From NCBI RefSeq assembly GCF_902705885.1, contig NZ_CACSIP010000001.1, positions 462,211 through 526,210 on the forward strand: DNA of 64,000 nucleotides. Reading direction: 5' to 3'. Both the position numbers and the translations under genes were made by a program. Position 1 is the first letter of the stretch. Each line of letters starts with the position of its first letter. Under the pieces are notes generated by a model, which did no database searches, was not told where the DNA came from, and saw only the letters and a program-made list of their open reading frames with translations. This document shows, in pieces, positions 17,715 to 26,275 of this stretch. Source of the DNA: Mycolicibacterium austroafricanum. GTDB taxonomy: Bacteria > Actinomycetota > Actinomycetes > Mycobacteriales > Mycobacteriaceae.

Positions 17715-18701
17715 TCACTGCGAAGCGCTTCGGAGTTTGTCCAGTAGCGGGCCCGCCGCCTCCTCGAGGAACAGCTCCTGGCTTTCGCCGCCGACCTGCA
17801 CCATCGCGATGTCGGTGAATCCCGCCTCCCAGTACTTTTGCACCGATTCGACGATAGCGTCCAGGTCGGGACCGCACGGGATGGACTCGGCGACGTCCTC
17901 ATGTCGGACGAACTGCGTCGCACCGTCGAACCCCGCCGTGGTCGGTAGATCCGAGTTCACCGCCCAGCCGCCGGCGAACCACCGGAACTGATCGTGTGCG
18001 CGGGCCACGGCGGCGTCGCGATCGGGATCCCAGCAGATCGGGATCTGACCGATCACCCTGACATCGCCCGGGAGACCGGTGGCCCGCCGGGTGTCGTGCC
18101 AGGAGTCGACGAGCGACTTCTCGGGCTGGACCGCGATCAGGTGGTCTGCCAGTGGGGCGAACTCCTCGATCGAGCGGTCACCGGAGACCGCCGCCGCGAT
18201 CGCCACCGGAATCTCGGGAACGTCCCACAGGCGCGCGGAGTCCACCTCGAAGTACTCGCCTTTCCAGTCGACCATCTCGCCGGTCATCAATTCGCGGATG
18301 ATCTGGATGGCCTCGCGCAGCATGTCGTGCCGGCGCGCGACGGTGGGCCAGCCCTTGCCGACCACGTGCTCGTTGAGGTTCTCCCCGCTGCCCAGCCCCA
18401 GCGTGAACCGGCCGTCGGCCAGAATCTGGAGAGTGGCCGCCTTCTGCGCGACGATCGCGGGGTGGTAGCGGATGGTCGGGCAGGTGACGTAGGTCATCAA
18501 CTCGACCCGCTCGGTGGCGTGGGCGACTGCTCCCAGCATCGACCAGGCGTACGGTGCGTGGCCCTGTGACGACAGCCACGGAAAGTAGTGGTCGCTGGAC
18601 ACTTCGAAGTCGAAGCCGACGTTCTCTGCCGAAACTGCATAGCGGACAAGTTCTTTGGGGCCGCTCTGCTCGGTCATCAGGGTGTAGCCGAAACGCGTCA
18701 T
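17715..18701 (-). CDS. F420-dependent LLM-class oxidoreductase (G6PDH-like family)
   Basis: The start is ATG 18701 (MTRFGYTLMTEQSGP), giving 328 residues; the in-frame extension to 18956 is unlikely. The sequence follows the luciferase-like TIM barrel of F420-dependent enzymes: the SDHYFPWLSSQGHAPYAWSMLGAVA segment, TYVTCPTIRYHPAIVAQKAATL, and GLGSGENLNEHVVG. This is the pattern of the family named after F420-dependent glucose-6-phosphate dehydrogenase. Most paralogues have unknown substrates, so a G6P activity is not claimed. It heads the transcript that continues with the small acidic protein and two SMR genes. Confidence 0.85.
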   Translation of the reverse strand: MTRFGYTLMTEQSGPKELVRYAVSAENVGFDFEVSSDHYFPWLSSQGHAPYAWSMLGAVAHATERVELMTYVTCPTIRYHPAIVAQKAATLQILADGRFTLGLGSGENLNEHVVGKGWPTVARRHDMLREAIQIIRELMTGEMVDWKGEYFEVDSARLWDVPEIPVAIAAAVSGDRSIEEFAPLADHLIAVQPEKSLVDSWHDTRRATGLPGDVRVIGQIPICWDPDRDAAVARAHDQFRWFAGGWAVNSDLPTTAGFDGATQFVRHEDVAESIPCGPDLDAIVESVQKYWEAGFTDIAMVQVGGESQELFLEEAAGPLLDKLRSASQ

Positions 18702-18817
18702 GGGCTTCGGATACCCGGGCTCCCCGCTACGAAACGGTGTTGCGCCAGGGACGCCGACGCGTGCGGCTGGAGTGACTGACGTTGTCAATTCCGGCATCGA
18801 TCGACAGGATGGTCCGC

Positions 18818-19990
18818 ATGACGTACGACACCGGCGGCTCCGGACCGCCGGGGGCACCTCCCCCCGGCGGCCCGCCCACCGGTTATCCCCCGCCCGGCTA
18901 CCCGGGCTACCCACCACCGGGGTACGGCTACTACGGACCACCTCCGGGCTACCCACCGCCCTACGGTGGCCCGCCGCCGGGATACGGCCCGCCGCCGGGA
19001 TACGGTCCGCGGCCGGCGTTCAAGCCCGGCGTCGTCCCCCTGCGTCCGCTCAGCCTGTCCGACATCTTCAACGGGGCAGTGGCCTACATCCGGGCCAATC
19101 CCAAAGCCACGCTGGGTGTCACGACGATCGTCGTGGTCGCTGCGCAGCTGTTGACGCTGGTGCTGTCACTGCTGCCGTTCGCGTTCACCGGCCAGCTCGC
19201 CCAGTCCATGGGCAGCGACGAGCCCACCGCCGAGATGCTGGTGAGCTGGGCGGCGTCCAGCCTCACCGCCTCCGTCTCCACCTTCGTGTCGGCGATCCTG
19301 CTCAGCGGCCTGCTGACGGTCGTGGTCGGGCGGGCGGTGTTCGGCGCCGGGATCACGATCGGCGACGCCTGGAGGCGACTCCGTCCGAGGCTTTGGGCGC
19401 TGATCGGGTTCACCGTGCTGCAGACCATCGGCGCGGTGCTGTTGATCGCGCTGGTGTTCCTGCCCGTGCTGGCCGTGGCGCTCGCGACTGACGTGATGAT
19501 CGCGTTCCTCTTCGGCGTTCCGCTGGTCCTCGCGCTGATCGCGACCCTGGTCTATCTGGGCACGATGCTGACGTTCACCCCGGCGGCCATCGTGCTGGAG
19601 CGCCGCGACATCATCTCGTCGATCAAGCGGTCGTTCGCGCTGATCAAGGGTGACTTCTGGCGGGTCTTCGGGATCCGGCTGCTCGCCACGCTGGTGGCCA
19701 ACCTGATCGCCGGGGCGGTCGCGATCCCCTTCAGTTTCGGCGGTCAGATCGTGCTGTCCACCTCGGCGTCCACCACGGCGGCAATGCTCGCCCTGGTCGC
19801 CTTCGCCGTCGGCGGCGCCATCGGTCAAATCATCACCGCCCCGTTCACCGCTGGGGTGGTCGTGCTGCAGTACACCGACCGTCGCATCAGGTCGGAGGCC
19901 TTTGACCTCGTCCTGCAGACAGGCGCAGCAGGCGGCCCGACAGCCTCGCCGGATTCCACCGACGACCTCTGGCTGACGCGCCAGAGCTGA
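18818..19990 (+). CDS. Proline-rich membrane protein (Rv3689-like)
   Basis: Starting at ATG 18818, the 390-residue product begins with an 80-residue Pro/Gly/Tyr-rich stretch built of GYPPP-like repeats. About six transmembrane helices follow, in the pattern of the glycerophosphodiester-phosphodiesterase-type membrane domain (SLSDIFNGAVAYIRANPKATLG; SSIKRSFALIKGDFWRVFGIRLL). It is the first gene of a block whose order matches M. tuberculosis Rv3689-Rv3693. The exact role is unknown; the membrane domain family is thought to scaffold or transport. ATG 18809 is a possible alternative start. Confidence 0.75.
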   Translation: MTYDTGGSGPPGAPPPGGPPTGYPPPGYPGYPPPGYGYYGPPPGYPPPYGGPPPGYGPPPGYGPRPAFKPGVVPLRPLSLSDIFNGAVAYIRANPKATLGVTTIVVVAAQLLTLVLSLLPFAFTGQLAQSMGSDEPTAEMLVSWAASSLTASVSTFVSAILLSGLLTVVVGRAVFGAGITIGDAWRRLRPRLWALIGFTVLQTIGAVLLIALVFLPVLAVALATDVMIAFLFGVPLVLALIATLVYLGTMLTFTPAAIVLERRDIISSIKRSFALIKGDFWRVFGIRLLATLVANLIAGAVAIPFSFGGQIVLSTSASTTAAMLALVAFAVGGAIGQIITAPFTAGVVVLQYTDRRIRSEAFDLVLQTGAAGGPTASPDSTDDLWLTRQS

Positions 19991-19991
19991 C

Positions 19992-20645
19992 ATGCCGACG
20001 ATCGACATCGACCGCGACGCGGCCCACGAGGCGGCCCAACGCGAGCTCGGCAAACCGATTTACCCCAGGCCGTCACTGACCGACCAGATCCTCGACTGGA
20101 TCGACGAACTGCTTTACCGACTGGTCGCCGGTAGCGCCGACGTCCCTGGCGGCTGGTTCACCGTGTCGGTGCTGCTGATGCTGCTGGGCGTCGCCGTGTT
20201 CGTCGCGGTGCGCATCGCCCGCCGCGCCATGCGCACCGAACGCAGCCAATCCGCCGGCCTTTTCGACGGCCACGAGCTCACTGCGGCCGAACACCGCGCG
20301 ACCGCCGAAGCACATGCCGCGACCGGGGAGTGGGCAGCCGCCATTCGCCACCGGCTTCGCGCGGTGGCGCGACAACTCGAGGAAAACGGGGTACTGGAAC
20401 CCGTTCCCGGCCGGACAGCGACCGAACTGGCCCGAACCGCCGGCCGGGCACTACCCGCTCTGACCAACGAATTATTCACCGCAGCAGAGATTTTCAACGA
20501 CGTTACCTATGGGGAGCGGCCGGGACTGGAATCGCAGTACCGGATGATCGCCTCGCTGGACAGCGAGTTGGGAACACACACGGCGCGGCGCTCCGCCGAG
20601 CCGCCGGCCACTTCGTCACCCCAGACATGGGCCGAGGTGCGATGA
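19992..20645 (+). CDS. DUF4129 membrane protein (Rv3690-like)
   Basis: This 217-residue protein has one transmembrane helix (WFTVSVLLMLLGVAVFVAV). The C-terminal cytosolic DUF4129 domain includes AAIRHRLRAVARQLEENGVL and the GRTATELAR segment, the best-conserved part of the family. It begins one base after the previous stop and its own stop overlaps the next ATG. DUF4129 proteins commonly accompany MoxR ATPases and DUF58 proteins; the molecular task is not known. Confidence 0.8.
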   Translation: MPTIDIDRDAAHEAAQRELGKPIYPRPSLTDQILDWIDELLYRLVAGSADVPGGWFTVSVLLMLLGVAVFVAVRIARRAMRTERSQSAGLFDGHELTAAEHRATAEAHAATGEWAAAIRHRLRAVARQLEENGVLEPVPGRTATELARTAGRALPALTNELFTAAEIFNDVTYGERPGLESQYRMIASLDSELGTHTARRSAEPPATSSPQTWAEVR

Positions 20646-21793
20646 CAGATACCTCGTCGACCGTGGTCGGCGCGACCATGGGCCAGCGGTGGCGTACCGG
20701 ACGATGGGTGCTGCTCGCCCTCGTTGTCATCGTCGCCGTCGCCGCTGTGACGACCTACCTGACCTCACCGCGAAGCGGCGGTCGGATGGAAGCGACATCA
20801 ACGTCTCCCGACGGGGCCCGAGCCCTGGTCACGCTGCTGCGTGACAACGGGGTGACGGTCGTCGAGGCCGAGACGGTGGAAGCCGTCGAACGCGAAGCGC
20901 AGCCCGGAAACCTGCTGGTGGTGGTACAGACGGCCCACCTGTTCGGCGATGAACTGCTCAGCCGGCTCGCGGATGTGCCGTCTGATCTGCTCCTGGTCGA
21001 GCCGGGTGGGCGAACTCGCGAACAGCTCGCGCCGGCGGTCCGCCGAGCGGATTCGACGAGTTTCGGTGGCCTCGCCCCGGAGTGTGACCTGCGGGAGGCC
21101 CGGCAGGCCGGAACCGTGCACTTCGGTGGGGCCGACAGCTTCGACGCGTCCGGCGAAACCCCGGTGACCCGGTGCTACGACGGTGTGCTGGCGCGCTACA
21201 CCGAAGACGGCCGGACGACGACCGTTGTGGGCAGCGCGCATTTCATGACCAACGACGGCCTGCTCGAGGAGGGCAATGCCGCGCTCGCGATGAATCTCGC
21301 GGGACAGAGCCCCCGGGTGATCTGGTACGCACCGCAGAGCAGCGAGCCCGACGACTCCGGCGGCGGCGCAACGATTTCCGACTTGATCCCCGCACAGGTC
21401 ACCTGGGTGGCGCTGCAGCTGGCGCTCGCGGTGGTGCTGCTGGCGCTGTGGAAGGGCCGCCGGATCGGCCCGCTGGTGGCCGAGCGAATGCCCGTCGTGG
21501 TGCGCGCCTCCGAGACCGTGGAGGGCCGTGGCCGGTTGTACCGTTCGCGGCGCGCCAGGGACCGGGCTGCCGAGGCGCTGCGGACGTCGACACTGCAGCG
21601 CATGCTGCCCCGCCTCGGTCTGAGCCCGACGGCCCGGCAATCGACGGTCGCCGAGGCGGTCACGGCACGGTGCGGTCTGGAAGCCCGCGCAGTCGCCCAC
21701 ACCCTCTACGGACCGTCGCCGACCACCGATACCGAACTGGTCACCCTCGCACGCGAACTCGACGACATGGAAAGGCTGGTCGCACAGTCGTGA
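20642..21793 (+). CDS. DUF4350-containing membrane protein (Rv3691-like)
   Basis: The ATG at 20642 overlaps the preceding stop (ATGA), giving 383 residues rather than the longer frame from 20330. There is an N-terminal transmembrane helix (VLLALVVIVAVAAVTTYL), an extracytoplasmic DUF4350 domain (TSPDGARALVTLLRDNGVTVVEAET, then LLVVVQTAHLFGDELLSRLA) and a second helix near residue 260 (ALQLALAVVLLALW). A basic cytosolic tail follows. The DUF4350 domain has an ABC-transporter-substrate-like fold in related proteins. Its GTGA overlap couples it to the MoxR gene. Confidence 0.8.
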   Translation: MTDTSSTVVGATMGQRWRTGRWVLLALVVIVAVAAVTTYLTSPRSGGRMEATSTSPDGARALVTLLRDNGVTVVEAETVEAVEREAQPGNLLVVVQTAHLFGDELLSRLADVPSDLLLVEPGGRTREQLAPAVRRADSTSFGGLAPECDLREARQAGTVHFGGADSFDASGETPVTRCYDGVLARYTEDGRTTTVVGSAHFMTNDGLLEEGNAALAMNLAGQSPRVIWYAPQSSEPDDSGGGATISDLIPAQVTWVALQLALAVVLLALWKGRRIGPLVAERMPVVVRASETVEGRGRLYRSRRARDRAAEALRTSTLQRMLPRLGLSPTARQSTVAEAVTARCGLEARAVAHTLYGPSPTTDTELVTLARELDDMERLVAQS

Positions 21794-22752
21794 CACAACC
21801 CACCGAGCATGACAGCGCCCGTACCGCGCTGATGGCCCTGCGCACCGAGATCGGCAAGGTCGTCGTCGGCCAGGATGCCGTGGTGAGCGGCCTGGTGATC
21901 GCGTTGTTGTGCCGCGGACACGTGCTGCTGGAGGGGGTGCCCGGCGTCGCGAAGACCCTGCTGGTGCGCACGCTGGCGGCGGCGTTGCAGCTGGACTTCA
22001 AGCGGGTGCAGTTCACCCCGGACCTGATGCCCGGCGACGTCACCGGGTCGTTGGTCTACGACGCGCGCACCGCGGAGTTCGAGTTCCGCGCGGGCCCGGT
22101 GTTCACCAACCTGTTGTTGGCCGACGAGATCAACCGCACGCCACCCAAGACCCAGGCTGCGCTGCTGGAGGCGATGGAGGAGCGTCAGGTCAGCCTCGAC
22201 GGCGAACCCCGCGCCCTGCCGGACCCGTTCATCGTCGCGGCCACTCAGAACCCGATCGAGTACGAGGGCACCTACCAGCTGCCCGAGGCCCAGCTGGATC
22301 GGTTCCTGGTGAAACTCAATGTGCCGCTGCCCCCGCGCGATCAGGAGATCGCGATCCTCGACCGCCATGCCCGCGGATTCGACCCCCGCGACCTGTCCGC
22401 CGTGAGACCGGTCGCGGGTCCGGCCGAACTGGCGGCCGCGCGAGAAGCGGTCCGGCAGGTGCTCGTCGGCGATGAAGTGCTCGGCTACATCGTCGACATC
22501 GTCGGTGCCACAAGGCATTCGCCGTCCCTTCAGCTCGGGGTGTCCCCGCGCGGGGCGACGGCTCTGCTGTCCACGTCGCGGGCGTGGGCGTGGCTGTCGG
22601 GCCGCAGCTACGTCACTCCCGACGATGTCAAGGCGATGGCCAGACCCACGCTGCGGCATCGTGTCGCGTTGCGCCCCGAGGCCGAGCTGGAAGGGGCGAG
22701 CGCAGACGGGGTGATCGAGGGCATCCTGGCCGCTGTGCAGGTGCCGAGATGA
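21790..22752 (+). CDS. moxR: MoxR-family AAA+ ATPase
   Basis: This 320-residue protein starts at GTG 21790, overlapping the previous stop. Walker A is GVPGVAKT, Walker B is LLADEINR, and the sensor-1 region is IVAATQNPIEYEGTYQLPEAQLDRF; all match the MoxR AAA+ family. MoxR ATPases act as chaperones that activate or assemble partners, usually with a VWA or DUF58 protein encoded beside them, as here. The position corresponds to moxR2 in M. tuberculosis by gene order. The client in this locus is unknown, but may be one of the membrane proteins in the operon. Confidence 0.93.
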   Translation: MTQPTEHDSARTALMALRTEIGKVVVGQDAVVSGLVIALLCRGHVLLEGVPGVAKTLLVRTLAAALQLDFKRVQFTPDLMPGDVTGSLVYDARTAEFEFRAGPVFTNLLLADEINRTPPKTQAALLEAMEERQVSLDGEPRALPDPFIVAATQNPIEYEGTYQLPEAQLDRFLVKLNVPLPPRDQEIAILDRHARGFDPRDLSAVRPVAGPAELAAAREAVRQVLVGDEVLGYIVDIVGATRHSPSLQLGVSPRGATALLSTSRAWAWLSGRSYVTPDDVKAMARPTLRHRVALRPEAELEGASADGVIEGILAAVQVPR

Positions 22753-22762
22753 TTGCTCAACA

Positions 22763-24100
22763 GTGATACTCACCGGGCGCACCGGGCTGGTCGCGCTGCT
22801 GTGCGTGGTACCCATCGCGTTCTCCCCCCGTCCCGCACTGGCTTTCGCCGTGTTGCTGGCGGTTCTTGCGATCGCTGTGGCGGTGGATGTCGCCCTGGCA
22901 GGCAGCCCGCGAGCCCTCACATTGACGCGCAGCGGCCAGACGTCGGCACGCCTGGGCCAGCCGGTGGTGGCGCAGCTGAGCGTCGACAGCGGTGGCCGGC
23001 GCAGGTTCCGCGGAGCGATTCGTGACGCCTGGGCTCCCAGTGCGCGCGCCGAACCCCGCACCCACCCGGTGAATCTCGCAGCGGGCCAGCGTGTTGCCCT
23101 CGAGACCCAGCTGCAGCCGGTACGTCGCGGTGATCAGGTATCGGCTCTGGTTACCGCCAGATCCGTTGGGCCGCTGGGCCTCGCCGGAAGGCAAGGTTCG
23201 CACCGGGTGCCCTGGCAGATCCGGATTCTGCCACCGTTCCTGTCGCGCAAGCATCTGCCGGCACGGCTGGCACGGTTGCGGGAGCTCGACGGCATGACTC
23301 CGGTGCTGATCCGGGGCCAGGGCACCGAATTCGATTCGCTGCGTGAATATGTGGTCGGTGACGACGTCCGCTCGATCGACTGGCGCGCGACCGCGCGGCG
23401 GGCCGATGTGGTGGTGCGCACCTGGCGGCCTGAGCGTGACCGGCGCGTGGTGATCGTGCTCGACACCGGCCGCACCTCGGCTGGGCGGGTGGGCGTGGAC
23501 CCGATCGGCGCGCGTTCGCCGGGAGCCGAACCGGCCGGCTGGCCGCGGCTGGACTGGTCGATGGACGCGGCCCTGCTGCTGGCCGCGCTGGCCGCGCGGG
23601 CAGGTGACCACGTCGACTTCCTGGCCCACGACCGCGTCACCCGGGCCGGCGTCTTCAACGCCTCACGCACCGGGTTGCTGGCCAAGCTCGTCGAGGCGAT
23701 GGCGCCGCTGGAACCCGCGCTTATCGAGTCGGATCCGCGCGCGCTGGTGACCGCGATCCAGCGGCGGGCGCGCCGGCGCGCGCTGGTGGTGTTGCTGACC
23801 GACCTCAACGCCTCCGCGATCGACGAGGGGCTCATCACGGTGCTGCCGCAGTTGACCGCCAAGCATCGGGTGCTGCTGGCTGCGGTCGGCGATCCGCGGG
23901 TGGACACGCTCGCCGCAGGCCGCGCCGATGCCGTGGCGGTCTACGACGCCGCCGCCGCCGAGCGTGCCCGCAACGAGCGGCGCGAGGTCGCGTCCCGGCT
24001 GCGGCGCTGCGGCGTCGACGTGGTGGACGCACCGCCGGAGGAGATCGCGCCGGCGCTCGCCGACCACTACCTGGCGATGAAGGCCACCGGCCGGCTGTAG
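22763..24100 (+). CDS. DUF58 protein (MoxR partner, Rv3693-like)
   Basis: This 445-residue protein from GTG 22763 has two N-terminal hydrophobic segments (about 5-22 and 25-45), an immunoglobulin-like region, then the DUF58 signature TEFDSLREYVVGDDVRSIDWRATAR. A VWA-like domain follows, in which VIVLDTGRTS occupies the MIDAS position with an imperfect DxSxS motif (D-T-G-R-T-S). DUF58 proteins are the usual partners of MoxR ATPases. It sits 10 bp after moxR. The gene order MoxR-DUF58 is conserved across actinobacteria. A 60-bp hairpin element begins 12 bp after its stop. Confidence 0.85.
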   Translation: MILTGRTGLVALLCVVPIAFSPRPALAFAVLLAVLAIAVAVDVALAGSPRALTLTRSGQTSARLGQPVVAQLSVDSGGRRRFRGAIRDAWAPSARAEPRTHPVNLAAGQRVALETQLQPVRRGDQVSALVTARSVGPLGLAGRQGSHRVPWQIRILPPFLSRKHLPARLARLRELDGMTPVLIRGQGTEFDSLREYVVGDDVRSIDWRATARRADVVVRTWRPERDRRVVIVLDTGRTSAGRVGVDPIGARSPGAEPAGWPRLDWSMDAALLLAALAARAGDHVDFLAHDRVTRAGVFNASRTGLLAKLVEAMAPLEPALIESDPRALVTAIQRRARRRALVVLLTDLNASAIDEGLITVLPQLTAKHRVLLAAVGDPRVDTLAAGRADAVAVYDAAAAERARNERREVASRLRRCGVDVVDAPPEEIAPALADHYLAMKATGRL

Positions 24101-24111
24101 AACTTCTCTCC

Positions 24112-24171
24112 GCGAGCAGACACAAACTCGTGCGATTCTGGCCCGAAATGTGCGAGTTTGTGTCTGCTCGC
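24112..24171. repeat. 60-bp hairpin element, copy 1
   Basis: The 19-nt outer arms GCGAGCAGACACAAACTCG and CGAGTTTGTGTCTGCTCGC are perfectly complementary around a 22-nt loop. The whole 60-mer recurs as its reverse complement, with one mismatch, at 25153-25212. It begins 12 bp after the DUF58 stop and can act as a terminator. It also forms one boundary of the AbiEi-like gene. It may belong to a dispersed family of mycobacterial intergenic palindromes. Confidence 0.85.
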
Positions 24172-24240
24172 CGGGCAAGCCGGTATTCAACAACCGGATT
24201 TCATCCACAGGCCGTGGTATCACCGACGAGTCCCCACCGT

Positions 24241-25149
24241 GTGCGGGTTGACGATTCGAGGGTGCACACAGCGCTTGACGACCTGCTTCGACATGGCGGC
24301 GGATACGTCACCACAGCCGAGCTACTCGAGGTGATGTCCCGTCAACAGCTTGATCTGCAGGTGAAAAAGGGCTGGCTGGTCCGCGTGTGGCACGGCGTCT
24401 ACAGCCGCACGACGCCGGATCTCCTCGGCCGGTTGACGGCGCTGGACGCGTACCTCGGCCAGCGTTCGGTCGCGTGCTTGGGGACTGCCGCCGCGTTGTA
24501 CGGATTCGACACCGAGGGAACAGATTGTGTTCATGTATTGGACCCGGGTACCAGGCTCCGTCCGACGGTGGGGCTGATGGTGCATCAGCGTGGCGGCGCA
24601 CCGCTGGAGCGTGTTCGCGGCCGTCTCGCCACTGCTCCTGCGTGGACGGCGGTCGAGGTGGCCCGTGAACTGCGGCGCCCGCGGGCGTTGGCGACGCTGG
24701 ACGCAGCCCTGCACTCGGGCCGGTGCACGCCGGCCGATCTGGCTTCTGCGGTGTCCGAGCAGCGCGGGCGCCGCGGTATCGTCGCCGTCCGCGCACTCGT
24801 GGAGCTGGCCGACGGTCGCGCCGAATCCGCGATGGAAAGTGAAGCCCGGCTGGTGATGCTCGACCACGGATTGCCACGTCCGCAGCTTCAGTACGTGATC
24901 CACGGCCGTGCCGGTGAGACTTGGCGGGTCGACTTCGCCTGGCCGGAACACCGGGTTGCCGCGGAGTACGAGAGCATCGAATGGCACGCCGGCAGGTCCG
25001 AGATGCTGCGCGACAAGCGCCGATTCGCTGCGATCCAGCAGCTCGGCTGGACGATGATCCCGATCGTGGTGTCCGACGTCCGCCTGTACCCCGGTCAACT
25101 TGCCGGCCGGATCGCCGATCATCTGGTGCGTGCGTCGATCGCCAGTTGA
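24241..25149 (+). CDS. AbiEi-like wHTH plus DUF559/Vsr-like domain protein
   Basis: The start is set at GTG 24241, after the hairpin element; an open frame reaches back to 24130 but runs through the repeat. The 302-residue product has an N-terminal winged-helix region (VTTAELLEVMSRQQLDLQVKKGWLVRVWHGVY), the opening typical of AbiEi-type antitoxins. The C-terminal domain of about 110 residues (WRVDFAWPEHRVAAEYES, then a Lys-Arg-Arg stretch and GWTMIPIVVSDV) matches the DUF559/very-short-patch-repair nuclease-like fold, with acidic residues Asp and Glu where catalytic residues are expected. Mycobacterial genomes hold many such proteins of unknown function. It interrupts a conserved gene block and lies between two hairpin repeats. 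Confidence 0.7.
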   Translation: MRVDDSRVHTALDDLLRHGGGYVTTAELLEVMSRQQLDLQVKKGWLVRVWHGVYSRTTPDLLGRLTALDAYLGQRSVACLGTAAALYGFDTEGTDCVHVLDPGTRLRPTVGLMVHQRGGAPLERVRGRLATAPAWTAVEVARELRRPRALATLDAALHSGRCTPADLASAVSEQRGRRGIVAVRALVELADGRAESAMESEARLVMLDHGLPRPQLQYVIHGRAGETWRVDFAWPEHRVAAEYESIEWHAGRSEMLRDKRRFAAIQQLGWTMIPIVVSDVRLYPGQLAGRIADHLVRASIAS

Positions 25150-25152
25150 CCC

Positions 25153-25212
25153 GCGAGCAGACACAAACTCGCACATTTCGGGCCGGAATCGCACGAGTTT
25201 GTGTCTGCTCGC
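25153..25212. repeat. 60-bp hairpin element, copy 2 (inverted)
   Basis: This has the same 19-nt complementary arms as copy 1, with a loop that is the reverse complement of the first loop apart from one base (GGGCCGG against GGGCCAG). It begins 3 bp after the AbiEi-like stop and the pairing can extend two more bases on each side (25151-25214). The two elements therefore lie in opposite orientation around the gene. It is a likely terminator between this gene and the convergent SpoIIM-like gene. Confidence 0.85.
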
Positions 25213-25255
25213 GGGGCGCTCCGCGCGGGGCAATCGCGGGGCAAGGGTGGGGCGG

Positions 25256-26248
25256 CTAGCCCGTGGGCACCAGGTCCGGCGCGTTGTCGATGTCGCCGGT
25301 CTCCCCGGCGCGCGACGCCTTGCGGCCGAAGTAGAACACGTACCCCAGGAACACCACCTCTGCTGCGATGCCGATCGCGATGCGCGCGGCCGTCGGCAAC
25401 GGCGACGGCGTGACGAACGCCTCGATGACTCCGGCAGCCAGCAGTACCACCACCAGACCGAGTGCGACGGAGATCACGGCCCGGCCCTGCTCGGCCAGCA
25501 CCTGACCACGCGGTCGGTTCCCCGGTGAGACCACAGACCATCCGAGGCGCATCCCGGCCCCGGCCGCAAGGAACACCGCGGTCAGCTCGATGAGGCCGTG
25601 CGGAGTGATCAGGCCTAGGAAGATATCCCCCTTTCCGGCGTCGAACATCAACCCCGCAGTCACCCCGAAATTGGCCGCGTTCTGGAACAGCACATAGGGA
25701 ATCGGGATGCCGAGCAGGATCGAGAAACCGATGCACTGCGCGGCGACCCACGCATTGTTGACCCACACCTGCAGCGCGAACGATCCCGCCGGATGCTCGC
25801 TGTAGTACGAGGCGAAGTCGTTGTTGACCAGCTGGTCGATCTCGCTCGGCGTGCCGAAGGCCGCCTGCACCTCGGGGTTGCCGGCGATCCATCCGGCGAT
25901 CAGCACCGCGACGACGAAGAAGCCGATCGCCGAGCCCAACCACCAGCGCCACGCGCGGTAGGCGACCACCGGGAAGGACACCGTCCAGAAACGGACGAAC
26001 TCGCTCCACAGCGGCGCGTGCGCACCGGTGACCACGGAGCGGGCCCGGGCCACCAGCCCGGACAGCTTGCCGACCAGTACCGCATCCGAGGACGCCGAAC
26101 GCACCATCGACAGGTGGGTGGACACGCGCTGATACAGGTCGACGAGCTCGTCGACCTCGGCGCCGGTGAGCTGCCTGCGCTTCTTCACCAGTCGGTCCAG
26201 CCGGTCCCAGGTCGGGCGATTCGCCACCACGAACGCGTCGACATCCAC
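25256..26248 (-). CDS. SpoIIM/DUF95 family membrane protein (Rv3694c-like)
   Basis: This 330-residue protein from GTG 26248 has an N-terminal soluble helical part (FVVANRPTWDRLDRLVKKRRQLTGAEVDELVDLYQRVSTHL). Five or six transmembrane helices of the SpoIIM type follow, including the conserved loop LITPHGLIELTAVFLAAGAGMRLGW. SpoIIM relatives outside sporulating bacteria are of unknown role and are often encoded beside RDD proteins and MoxR/DUF58 genes. It is divergent from the RDD gene with 27 bp between starts, so the two promoters must overlap. Longer starts (to 26290) would overlap the RDD gene. Confidence 0.85.
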   Translation of the reverse strand: MDVDAFVVANRPTWDRLDRLVKKRRQLTGAEVDELVDLYQRVSTHLSMVRSASSDAVLVGKLSGLVARARSVVTGAHAPLWSEFVRFWTVSFPVVAYRAWRWWLGSAIGFFVVAVLIAGWIAGNPEVQAAFGTPSEIDQLVNNDFASYYSEHPAGSFALQVWVNNAWVAAQCIGFSILLGIPIPYVLFQNAANFGVTAGLMFDAGKGDIFLGLITPHGLIELTAVFLAAGAGMRLGWSVVSPGNRPRGQVLAEQGRAVISVALGLVVVLLAAGVIEAFVTPSPLPTAARIAIGIAAEVVFLGYVFYFGRKASRAGETGDIDNAPDLVPTG

Positions 26249-26275
26249 CTCGCCGATCCTAGTAGCGTGGCTGGC

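Noticed and set aside
20330..20641. Extended start of the DUF4350 protein inside the DUF4129 gene
   Set aside because: ATG 20642 gives the usual membrane-helix start and the ATGA coupling seen throughout the operon.
24130..24240. N-terminal extension of the AbiEi-like protein through the first hairpin repeat
   Set aside because: The frame is open but translates the palindrome; the winged-helix domain starts after GTG 24241.
24112..25212. Insertion sequence or composite transposon
   Set aside because: No transposase and no visible target duplication; the hairpins could be terminators, so only a repeat and a hypothesis are reported.
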